This document shows, piece by piece, positions 22,763-29,038 of a stretch of DNA of 29,047 nucleotides (position 1 is its first letter; every line of letters starts with the position of its first letter). A program made the translations under genes and the position numbers. The stretch spans positions 1 through 29,047 of the forward strand of contig CAYLXX010000011.1 in the NCBI GenBank assembly GCA_964387955.1. Direction: 5' to 3'. This stretch comes from CAYLXX01 sp964387955. GTDB taxonomy: Bacteria > Patescibacteriota > Microgenomatia > UBA1406 > GWC2-37-13. The notes beneath the pieces were generated by a model, which had not been told where the DNA came from, searched no databases, and was given only the letters and a program-made list of their open reading frames with translations.

Positions 22763-22983
22763 CGCTCTAAATTGACATTTTTGAGGCTAATTCAGCAGAG
22801 ATTGGATGTGAGTGCATGCGGTAATTTAGAGCGTAATATCAATCCGTATAGAAATCTGTATCTGGTGGACATCTGGTGTTCACTAGCATTAGATGCAATT
22901 TAGAGCGTATTATCAATCTACATTATTACTTTCCAGATACAGCATCTGGTTGACAATTGTAAGAATATGCTTATTTTAGAGCG
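22763..22983. repeat. TTTAGAGCG repeat family (3 direct, 1 inverted copy)
   Basis: TTTAGAGCG occurs at 22825, 22899 and 22975 on the plus strand (spacing 74 and 76 nt), and inverted at 22771-22763. The first two direct copies extend to AATTTAGAGCGTAnTATCAATC; the last diverges after GCGTA. Between copies lie ATCTGGTG direct repeats (22860, 22871) and the hairpin CCAGAT/ATCTGG (22933-22949). Confidence 0.7.
22933..22949 (+). repeat. Small hairpin CCAGAT/ATCTGG
   Basis: Six-bp stem with loop ACAGC. It belongs to a set of CCAGATA-type motifs also at ~22362, ~22856-22865 (inverted) and ~23010. Confidence 0.5.
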
Positions 22984-23023
22984 TAGAAGCAGTCCGTTCC
23001 TCCACTTTCCAGATAGATAATCG

Positions 23024-23035
23024 TTGCCTAGGCAA
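23024..23035. repeat. 12-bp palindrome next to DnaA box
   Basis: TTGCCTAGGCAA is a perfect palindrome 3 nt before the DnaA-box match. Confidence 0.5.
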
Positions 23036-23038
23036 GAG

Positions 23039-23047
23039 TTATCCACA
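23039..23047 (+). promoter_or_regulatory. Perfect DnaA-box match
   Basis: TTATCCACA equals the E. coli consensus DnaA box. I see only this one perfect copy in the stretch, so an origin is not established. Confidence 0.35.
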
Positions 23048-23065
23048 TACTCCAGGCAGTATAAG

Positions 23066-23114
23066 CCTCCTCCAGGGAGGAAGAATGGCCAAGCTCAATG
23101 AGAATGGGTTTTGA
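23066..23114 (+). other. SD-sequestering hairpin and 9-codon mini-ORF
   Basis: CCTCC (23066-23070) can pair with GGAGG (23076-23080), hiding the SD of a tiny ORF at 23085 (MAKLNENGF, stop at 23112). Leader-peptide-like layout, but no downstream plus-strand gene is present. Confidence 0.25.
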
Positions 23115-23182
23115 GGCTCAGAGAGGATCAAAACATGTCATTTTGTGCGTAAGTGCCGAGTCGTTTAAATCTAATTAAATAT

Positions 23183-23249
23183 CCTATAGTTTTTCGTACT
23201 ATAGGTCATAAAACTCACGTCCGCAACTCTCACGTCTGTATACTATAGG
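23183..23249. repeat. ACTATAGG inverted/direct repeat cluster
   Basis: CCTATAGT (23183-23190) pairs with ACTATAGG (23198-23205) around TTTTCGT. A second ACTATAGG is at 23242-23249. CTCACGTCCG (23214) and CTCACGTCTG (23229) form a direct repeat at 15-nt spacing between them. Confidence 0.6.
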
Positions 23250-23353
23250 ATTGTTTCCTTTCACCTCTTCTCCTCTCCTCTACTTTGAAGATGTCACTTA
23301 ATTTTATTGAGGCTTAAAGAATAAAAAAAATATTTTGAATCCAAGTGATTCCG

Positions 23354-24175
23354 TTATTGGAGAGTAAATATGACTAGAATGGTCACGAAGACGAGCACGA
23401 TAATATATTCACGGATTGTTTGTTTGAAGAGTTTTTCATCAAGATAGTTATAAATTAGTCCACCAAGACTGTAATAAATAGCAGTTAGGTAAAGTGCAAA
23501 AATGTAGGTTTTTAAAGGGATAAAAGACAAAATCGAGACAACTTCCATGAGAATAAAACTCACCAAAAATGCATACGAGACAATTTTACGATCGACTGTA
23601 ACTTTGGGTTTAACACTCCATAAAAGTTGCAGTGCTAAAGGAAATGTGGCCACAAAGACAGTGAGACCATTGAGGAAGAAAATAAATCGGAAAGAAAAAA
23701 TAACATTCATAAGAAGAAAAACAAGCAGAGTCTGGAGAAAATAGTTCACCGAGAAGGCGGCGCGGTATAGTTGAAGACTCTTCTCTACTCCAACATTGAA
23801 AATATTTGAAGTCAGGAGCAGCGCGTACATGCAAAAACCAAATATGGCAATGAACGGTACGCGCGTCAACCACCTCACGGGAAACAGAAAGTAAAAGATA
23901 TAAAAAGAAACAGCAAAAAGTACTGGCATAAGGAAAAGCATGATCCATTCTGCCTTTTCAATCCCCTCTAATACAGCAAAGTATGTGATAAAGTACCCAA
24001 CTACAATAAATAAAATAATAAAAATCAAGGCATAGTCAAAGAAAAAAAATGTCGAAAGCAACATGAGGCTCGACATAACGATCGTGCCTATGACAAAGCG
24101 AATCCTTTTGCCAATCCGAATAAAAAGTTTGGTGAGAAAGTTATCGAGTGCTTTGAAAGGTCGTTTAAAGTGCAT
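23354..24175 (-). CDS. Uncharacterised multi-spanning membrane protein
   Basis: 273 aa with about eight hydrophobic spans after a basic amphipathic N-terminus (MHFKRPFKALDNFLTKLFIRIGKRIRF). Aromatic-rich spans such as STFFFFDYALIFIILFIVVGYFITYF dominate. No transporter or enzyme motif is evident, and I do not recognise the family. It starts 2 nt after the yebC stop, so it is very likely co-transcribed with yebC. Function unknown. Confidence 0.75.
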   Translation of the reverse strand: MHFKRPFKALDNFLTKLFIRIGKRIRFVIGTIVMSSLMLLSTFFFFDYALIFIILFIVVGYFITYFAVLEGIEKAEWIMLFLMPVLFAVSFYIFYFLFPVRWLTRVPFIAIFGFCMYALLLTSNIFNVGVEKSLQLYRAAFSVNYFLQTLLVFLLMNVIFSFRFIFFLNGLTVFVATFPLALQLLWSVKPKVTVDRKIVSYAFLVSFILMEVVSILSFIPLKTYIFALYLTAIYYSLGGLIYNYLDEKLFKQTIREYIIVLVFVTILVIFTLQ

Positions 24176-24177
24176 TA

Positions 24178-24708
24178 TTAAATAGTAGCATTTGTATAGA
24201 CTGTATCAACGTCATCTAAATTTTCCAGAGTATCAATGAGGTTTTTGATTGTTTCTGCCTGCTCAGAAGTCACAGCAAATGGGAAAAGCGGAGATTTATC
24301 CTGGAACATATAAGCCACTGCCCCCTGCCCCGCTAATTTGCCGCCATGTTTATCAAGAGTGGTTTTTACTTCAGAATGTGAACGATTGGGATTGTCAGTA
24401 GTGGCGGTAATAAGAAGTGCTGCGCCTCCGGGCCCAAAAGCTTCGTAGACGACCTCACGCAAACTCTCCTTGCCAGGCCCGGAGGCGTGCTCAATCGCTC
24501 TTTGAACATTGTCATTGGGCACATTACTTTGTTTGGCTTTATCTATGGCTATTCGGAGTAGCGGGTTCATTTCTGGATCAGTCACTCCTCCCCCATTAAT
24601 TACAGCGACTGTTATCGCTCGAGTCAATTTACCAAATAAATTCCCTTTTTGTCGATCTCGAGCTTCTTTACCATGTTTCTCTTTAGACCATTTAGAATGT
24701 CCAGACAT
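24178..24708 (-). CDS. yebC: YebC/PmpR-family protein, shortened form
   Basis: 176 aa from ATG 24708 (MSGHSKW, the canonical YebC start). The family is about 240 aa and includes DNA-binding regulators; some members assist translation of proline runs. Present: domain I (SGHSKWSKEKHGKEARDRQ), NPLLRIAIDKAKQSNVPNDNVQRAIE, FGPGGAALLITATTDNPNRSHSEVKTTLDKHGGKL and VAYMFQDK. The sequence then jumps to LIDTLENLDDVDTVYTNA, the family's C-terminus. About 60 residues forming most of the third lobe are missing. The reading frame is intact, so this looks like an evolved deletion. The -10 TGGTAAAAT is 7 nt before the start. Confidence 0.9.
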   Translation of the reverse strand: MSGHSKWSKEKHGKEARDRQKGNLFGKLTRAITVAVINGGGVTDPEMNPLLRIAIDKAKQSNVPNDNVQRAIEHASGPGKESLREVVYEAFGPGGAALLITATTDNPNRSHSEVKTTLDKHGGKLAGQGAVAYMFQDKSPLFPFAVTSEQAETIKNLIDTLENLDDVDTVYTNATI

Positions 24709-24715
24709 AGCACTC

Positions 24716-24724
24716 ATTTTACCA
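24716..24724 (-). promoter_or_regulatory. Extended -10 for yebC (leaderless)
   Basis: Minus strand TGGTAAAAT ends 7 nt before ATG 24708. It supports MSGHSKW as the real N-terminus. It is back to back with the promoter of the TPR gene. Confidence 0.5.
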
Positions 24725-24726
24725 TA

Positions 24727-24754
24727 TTGACAAAGATGCAAAATCCCATATACT
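24727..24754 (+). promoter_or_regulatory. Promoter of the TPR gene
   Basis: Perfect TTGACA (24727-24732), 16-bp spacer, TATACT (24749-24754), 10 nt to ATG 24765. A leader of at most about 4 nt. Confidence 0.55.
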
Positions 24755-24764
24755 AAACAGATGT

Positions 24765-25547
24765 ATGAATGACATGGATATTTTGAATCAGCAGGCCATC
24801 GACGCTGCTATCTCCCACCACTGGGAAGATGCCGTTGCTCTCAATAAAAAAATTCTCGCTCTTAACTCAGATAAACTTGAGCCAAATTTACGATTGGGGT
24901 TTGCCTATCTTCAGCTTGAGGATATGAAAATGGCCAAAAAATATTACCAGAAAGCATTGCGTATTCAGGCGAAAAATCCTGTTGCGACCGAAAATCTCGA
25001 AAGAATTACTATTCTAGAAGGCGAAAAATCTAAGCACCCGATCAAGACTAAGGCCACACTAAGCCCTAGCTTGTTTCTTGAAGTACCAGGCAAAACCAAA
25101 AGCGCATCGCTTGTAAATTTAGGTCAAAAAAAACATTTAGCAGAGCTTGATATCGGTGAATCAGTCATTCTCAAAGTTAAAAAACGTAAAATTGAAGTTC
25201 GCACTAGTTCGGGTGACTATGTCGGATATCTCCCCGATGATATTTCCAAGCGCATGATCTTTTTTATCGATTCCAAAAGTGAATATAGTGCGTATGTCAA
25301 AGAGGCTACCCAGAGTCGCGTAGTCATTTTTATCCGAGAAGAAAAAAAAGGTCCTCGTGTCGCCCATCATTCGTCATTTCCCTCAAGTATTAATTTTGAT
25401 TTAACTCTCCGCGACGTCGACGAGGACCACGAAGGCAACGAAGAAAGCCCCATCGAAGAAGATGAATGGACCAAAATGGTCGCCTCAGAAGCCGAAGAAG
25501 AGCCTGTGAAAGGATACCATAACCCCGAAGAAGAGGAAGATGAGTAA
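24765..25547 (+). CDS. TPR protein with beta-rich middle and acidic tail
   Basis: 260 aa, cytoplasmic. Two TPR-like helix pairs at ~5-75 (AISHHWEDAVALNKKILALN, PNLRLGFAYLQLEDMKMAKKYYQKALRIQ) are followed by a linker. A compact beta domain at ~130-190 (ESVILKVKKRKIEVRTSSGDYVGYLPDDISKRM) looks like a small binding module of the HIRAN or OB sort, though this is only a resemblance. The last ~55 residues are extremely acidic (EEEEDE end). TPRs suggest a protein-interaction role. It diverges from yebC and converges on the 55-aa gene with 1 nt between the stops. Confidence 0.72.
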   Translation: MNDMDILNQQAIDAAISHHWEDAVALNKKILALNSDKLEPNLRLGFAYLQLEDMKMAKKYYQKALRIQAKNPVATENLERITILEGEKSKHPIKTKATLSPSLFLEVPGKTKSASLVNLGQKKHLAELDIGESVILKVKKRKIEVRTSSGDYVGYLPDDISKRMIFFIDSKSEYSAYVKEATQSRVVIFIREEKKGPRVAHHSSFPSSINFDLTLRDVDEDHEGNEESPIEEDEWTKMVASEAEEEPVKGYHNPEEEEDE

Positions 25548-25548
25548 A

Positions 25549-25716
25549 CTAACTTCTTTTGTAATGAGTAATCTTATTTTTATAGATGACAAATGTACCT
25601 CGCTTCTTTTTAGCTGATGTAATCTTGTGTACCTCATGAGGAATACGAAAGTCTCTCATAGACAAAAGCGCTAAGAAAAAAGCAATGACAAAAAGAAGAA
25701 TTAATATAATTACCAT
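25549..25716 (-). CDS. 55-aa single-span membrane protein, overlapping its upstream gene
   Basis: It begins with a hydrophobic span (MVIILILLFVIAFFLALLSM, ~1-20), then a basic tail with RDFRIPHEVHKITSAKKKRG and a KRS end, so the C-terminus should face the cytoplasm. The ATG lies in the sequence ATGGTAA, which also contains the stop (TAA) of the upstream gene in another frame, a 7-nt overlap implying coupled translation. It fills an otherwise empty 160-nt space exactly. No family recognised. Likely third gene of the KefB-like operon. Confidence 0.6.
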   Translation of the reverse strand: MVIILILLFVIAFFLALLSMRDFRIPHEVHKITSAKKKRGTFVIYKNKITHYKRS

Positions 25717-26606
25717 TCGCGTTCCTTATTGCTAAGTTCAATCAGTATATCATAGATGTCTGTTTTGCCTCGAGTTAATTCGCAACCAAAAAACGTCGAA
25801 ATCGCCATTGCTGTTTGCGAAAACGGCTTCGACTGCTCTACTACCCGACAGTGATCTTGTTTATCTTGCGACTGTGAAACATCACTCACTCTGATGCCGT
25901 TTCCCTCAAGGATTTTACTTATGGTCTCTGCACTATCATACTTTTCTGTATACAAAATTTGAACTTCTTTCTTTTCATCGCTATAGGTCTTTCTGTAGAA
26001 ATATCCTTGGTATTGTTGATTAAAATTATCTGTCAAAAGTACCCGCTCCCCTTTTTCATCGGCATCAACAGTACGAACTAATGTGAACTGCTGTGGCGGT
26101 GTTTTGAGGAAAATATAAGCTATCGCTACCCGCTCACCTATTGAAGCATTGGACTTATGAAATAAAATATCAGCGATATTGGGATAAAAAATTTCCTTGT
26201 CATTTTGCCCGCCAAAATAGACTTCTTGAGTCGGTGCAAAGAAGTAATAATCAATGAAAGTTGAGGTTGCAGCAGAAAAAGCTTTTTTAAGTAACTCCGG
26301 TTTTTTTTCAAGAGAAATAAGTTTCCCGATAGCGCCTACTCTATACATGCCATATCCTCCTGGTACGCTAATTTTGAGATCAGGGTAAAATGGCACCAAA
26401 TAATTACCCGATTCTTTGAGTCCTATGGAGTAGACTGCAGTTTTTTTCCCATAAGCTACTACATTTACTCTGTCTCTTTTGAGAAGTTCCAAGCCGGTTT
26501 GAAGATAAAAATAACCTAAAATTAGACCTACGATGATTATCCCCACGATAATAAATGGCGCTTTGCTTATTGATTTGTCACTTTTATGCTTTCTTCTTCT
26601 GGACAT
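25710..26606 (-). CDS. Membrane-anchored extracytoplasmic protein with possible LytR_C-like domain
   Basis: 298 aa. A basic N-terminus (MSRRRKHKSDK) is followed by one span at ~16-36 and then an extracytoplasmic region. Residues ~40-170 are not recognised. Residues ~215-295 (VQILYTEKYDSAETISKILEGNGIRV, then AMAISTFFGCELTRGKTDIYDILIEL) follow the order of the LytR_C domain seen at the C-terminus of LytR-CpsA-Psr proteins, but without an obvious LCP catalytic domain. It is 9 nt after the KefB-like stop, with TAATAT 6 nt before its ATG. Two Cys (DHCRVV, FGCELT) could form a disulfide. Confidence 0.65.
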   Translation of the reverse strand: MSRRRKHKSDKSISKAPFIIVGIIIVGLILGYFYLQTGLELLKRDRVNVVAYGKKTAVYSIGLKESGNYLVPFYPDLKISVPGGYGMYRVGAIGKLISLEKKPELLKKAFSAATSTFIDYYFFAPTQEVYFGGQNDKEIFYPNIADILFHKSNASIGERVAIAYIFLKTPPQQFTLVRTVDADEKGERVLLTDNFNQQYQGYFYRKTYSDEKKEVQILYTEKYDSAETISKILEGNGIRVSDVSQSQDKQDHCRVVEQSKPFSQTAMAISTFFGCELTRGKTDIYDILIELSNKEREW

Positions 26607-26612
26607 ATATTT

Positions 26613-26618
26613 ATATTA
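26613..26618 (-). promoter_or_regulatory. -10-like box before the LytR_C-like gene
   Basis: TAATAT overlaps the KefB-like stop codon and ends 6 nt before ATG 26606. It could give an internal leaderless transcript. Confidence 0.3.
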
Positions 26619-28343
26619 CCCTATCCCCTGCTCGAGTTTGAAGTGTCGTAATTTACGCAAGATTTCATCTTGAGAAAGTTTTTTTATAAAAAATAATTTC
26701 TTGATGATCGAAAGGGAGGCTTCAAGTTCGGGTTCGACTATGACATCTGCTCCGAGATCTCGCATGCGTTTATTGGCAGAATGTTCGTGGATGCGAGTAA
26801 TTAAGACAATGTTGGGATTGAGTTTCTTGGCATGCAAGGCGATTGTTTCCTGTGAATACTTATCTGGTACAGCGGAAACAATCGCCACCGCATGTTCTGT
26901 TTCTGCATAATCCAAAATGTCGATGTCAGTTGCATCCCCGTAAATGATATTAACCCCTTCTTTACGTGCCTTATTTAAAGTATGAAAATTAAAATCTATG
27001 GCTACAAATGGTATATTGGCATACGAGAGTGCCTTTCCCACCTGTGACCCTACTCGTCCGTATCCACAAATGACCACATGATCGCGCACATTGATGATAT
27101 CAATCGGTGTAAAATCTGCATCCAATCTCTGATGAATAAAAACATACAAAAAATACATATGTTTTTTCATGAAGATGCGTATAGCCTTAAACATTTCTTC
27201 TTTTCTGTTAATTAAAATCGGGGTTAGTATAAGACTCAAAACTACAGCAGATATGAGCATGACGTATTGATTTTGAGAGAACATATTATTCGCGTATCCT
27301 AAGGAAAGCAAAATAAAAGCATCCTCATCAATCTGAAATAAGAAAAGCGACAGATAAAATGTGATACGAGAATTCATCTTGAAATTGGCAAAGATCCCCA
27401 TCAGAATTAAAAATTTTATTACGACAACGACCAGTGTAAACGCAATAATTGGCAAGAATAAATGAAGAGACAAAATTAGCGGAATATTGATGCCAATATA
27501 CACAAAAAAGATTATCGCCATCAGGTCGCGTATTGGCCTCAACTGTGAAAAAATATGGTGGTGTTCACTCGTTTGAGATACCAAAACTCCTGCAATAAAA
27601 GTGCTTATCAGTACCGGCACTCCTAAAAATGACGAAAGGAAACAAATAAAAAATATAAAAACGATGATGAAGAGATTCAATAGTTCTCGGGAGCTCTTGG
27701 CTACTTTATCAAAAATGGTTGGCACAATTTTATGGCCAAAATAATACATCGAGGTCAAAATGAGCGCCGCAGCACTCGTTGCCAGCAGCACCTCCTGAAA
27801 TACACCGCCGATCGACATGCCTCCACCTTGGATATATTTAAAGATAATGACAAAAGGAATAAAGGCCAAATCCTGAAACATGAGCATTCCCAAAGTCAAC
27901 TCACCAATGAATGAAGATTCTTCACCTTTTTCCTGAATTATTTTGGCCACTATCGTGGTAGATGATGAAGATAAGGCAATGCCAATAAGTAATGACTGAA
28001 GTAAACTAAAACCAAAGAGCGGACTAATCAAAGCTATAAAAAAAATCGACAATCCAATCTGCAAAAATCCTCCTATAACAATATATTTTTTAAGCCCTAA
28101 AATTTTCTGGAAATTTATCTCCAAACCGATAGTGAATAAAAGAAAAATAATACCTATATTTGCCAGCTGATTGATAGTCGGTCTAGAAAGCGCATCTGTG
28201 AAAATATTGCCTAATATAATTCCTCCAATAATGTATCCTATCAGGGGTTGGAGTTTGAGTTTTTTTGCAGCATACCCTGCAACAAACGGTATAAAAAGGT
28301 AGAAGAAAAGTCCGAAAAATACTGTTGGCGAAAGCTCAATCAT
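26616..28343 (-). CDS. KefB-type CPA2 monovalent cation:proton antiporter with RCK (TrkA-N) domain
   Basis: 575 aa from ATG 28343. The Na+/H+ exchanger membrane domain (~1-390, about 12 spans) includes LQPLIGYIIGGIILGNIF, FLLFTIGLEINFQKI, SSSSTTIVAKIIQEKGEESSFIGELTLGMLMFQDLAFIP and VPVLISTFIAGVLVSQ. The cytosolic RCK_N domain begins at ~422, with the dinucleotide motif GYGRVG (427-432) and acidic D450 at the end of the second strand. RCK_C appears absent. The likely role is K+ or Na+ efflux in exchange for H+. Start 28343 is chosen because TATATT ends 7 nt upstream; the frame could extend to 28352. Confidence 0.9.
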   Translation of the reverse strand: MIELSPTVFFGLFFYLFIPFVAGYAAKKLKLQPLIGYIIGGIILGNIFTDALSRPTINQLANIGIIFLLFTIGLEINFQKILGLKKYIVIGGFLQIGLSIFFIALISPLFGFSLLQSLLIGIALSSSSTTIVAKIIQEKGEESSFIGELTLGMLMFQDLAFIPFVIIFKYIQGGGMSIGGVFQEVLLATSAAALILTSMYYFGHKIVPTIFDKVAKSSRELLNLFIIVFIFFICFLSSFLGVPVLISTFIAGVLVSQTSEHHHIFSQLRPIRDLMAIIFFVYIGINIPLILSLHLFLPIIAFTLVVVVIKFLILMGIFANFKMNSRITFYLSLFLFQIDEDAFILLSLGYANNMFSQNQYVMLISAVVLSLILTPILINRKEEMFKAIRIFMKKHMYFLYVFIHQRLDADFTPIDIINVRDHVVICGYGRVGSQVGKALSYANIPFVAIDFNFHTLNKARKEGVNIIYGDATDIDILDYAETEHAVAIVSAVPDKYSQETIALHAKKLNPNIVLITRIHEHSANKRMRDLGADVIVEPELEASLSIIKKLFFIKKLSQDEILRKLRHFKLEQGIG

Positions 28344-28350
28344 GTATAAC

Positions 28351-28379
28351 AATATACACGAAATAAGAAAAGGTGTTAA
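28351..28379 (-). promoter_or_regulatory. Promoter of the KefB-like operon
   Basis: Minus strand TTAACA (28379-28374), 17-bp spacer, TATATT (28356-28351), 7 nt to ATG 28343. Leaderless. Confidence 0.55.
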
Positions 28380-28384
28380 GGGGG

Positions 28385-28438
28385 GTCAGGGGATGTTTTT
28401 TTTGAAAGACTCCCTGATCCTACCCCAAACTAAGGGTA
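28385..28438. repeat. Two inverted repeats between HAD and KefB-like genes
   Basis: TCAGGG (28385-28390) pairs with CCCTGA (28411-28416) around a T-rich loop. CTACCC (28419-28424) pairs with GGGTAG (28433-28438). Neither stem is followed by a T-tract on the minus strand, where the HAD gene ends. They may still act as mRNA 3'-end structures. Confidence 0.4.
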
Positions 28439-28441
28439 GTT

Positions 28442-29038
28442 TTAAGGACTTTCTGTTTTGGAACGCTCCAGTAAGCTCATTAAATCATTCATTTCTCTAA
28501 AATGGCATGTTTGGAACATAAGTCTTGAAGCAGTTTGTATATGCCTCTCATTGTCGTCGACATATAAACATTCTTCTGGTCGGAGTTTTAAATCTCTTAA
28601 TATTTTTAAGAAAAATTCGTCCGAGTCTTTTAAGAGGTGATCTTCGCATGAAAAATGTAAAAAATCAAAATACGAAAGATCTGTTGATTGTCTAATCAAG
28701 TCAACTTTATCTTGCGGACAATCAGATAATATCGCCAGTTTATAAGTTTTTTTTAACGTTGGTAATAATCCCCATAATTCTTGGTTGGGCTTCAATATGA
28801 GAATAGAAGATTTAGCTAATGATACCTGCTCATCGGTTAATTCAAAGGTATTTTGAAGATTTACCCAGAAAATCACAGGAGTTTCTTTACCCTCAGCATA
28901 AGGTCTTTCAAGCGGTTTAATTTTCTCCTTAATGTCTTCTATTTCTTTACCTGTGATTGATGCCAGTGTTTGCAGGAGATTCTCAAGTTTTGTTTCATCA
29001 AGCACGCCGTGCCAGTCAAAAACAATTGCTTTAATCAT
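28442..29038 (-). CDS. HAD-like hydrolase-fold protein with altered motif I
   Basis: 198 aa. HAD layout: motif I FDWHGVLDE (D8-W-H10), a helical cap at ~20-85, motif II ILSDCP (S in place), a KDS stretch near motif III, and motif IV YVDDNERHI (two Asp). In phosphatases motif I is DxDx[TV]; here the second Asp, the general acid, is His. The nucleophile D8 and the metal-binding DD are kept. It may be a dehalogenase-like, epoxide-hydrolase-like or non-catalytic HAD. The start ATG 29038 is 9 nt from the window edge, so the promoter is not visible. Confidence 0.8.
   Translation of the reverse strand: MIKAIVFDWHGVLDETKLENLLQTLASITGKEIEDIKEKIKPLERPYAEGKETPVIFWVNLQNTFELTDEQVSLAKSSILILKPNQELWGLLPTLKKTYKLAILSDCPQDKVDLIRQSTDLSYFDFLHFSCEDHLLKDSDEFFLKILRDLKLRPEECLYVDDNERHIQTASRLMFQTCHFREMNDLMSLLERSKTESP

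Larger units (their letters stand above)
22082..23353. other. 1.27-kb stretch without a convincing gene, rich in repeats and hairpins
   Basis: Apart from the SD at its left edge, this stretch has no frame that looks coding: the longest (22202-22447 minus, 22694-22903 plus) lack homology I can recognise and start sites of the local type. It holds repeats of TTTAGAGCG, five CCAGATA-type motifs, several hairpins, a DnaA-box match, two SD-preceded mini-ORFs, direct repeats of CTCACGTC and a polypyrimidine tract at ~23255-23282. I looked for RNase P RNA, tmRNA and SRP RNA signature motifs and saw none. It could be an unrecognised structured RNA, a replication or partition region, or decayed sequence. 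Confidence 0.6.

Noticed and set aside
22694..22903. 69-aa plus-strand open frame
   Set aside because: Starts with TTG, runs through the repeat motifs, has no domain and no promoter or SD.
22763..22983. CRISPR array
   Set aside because: Copies share only 9-20 nt, spacing is 74-76 nt, one copy is inverted and no cas genes are present.
22082..23353. RNase P RNA, tmRNA or SRP RNA
   Set aside because: I looked for GAGGAAAGTC, the tmRNA ends with a T-arm-like GGTTCGA, and the SRP GGAAG/AGCA core; none is present on either strand as far as I can read.
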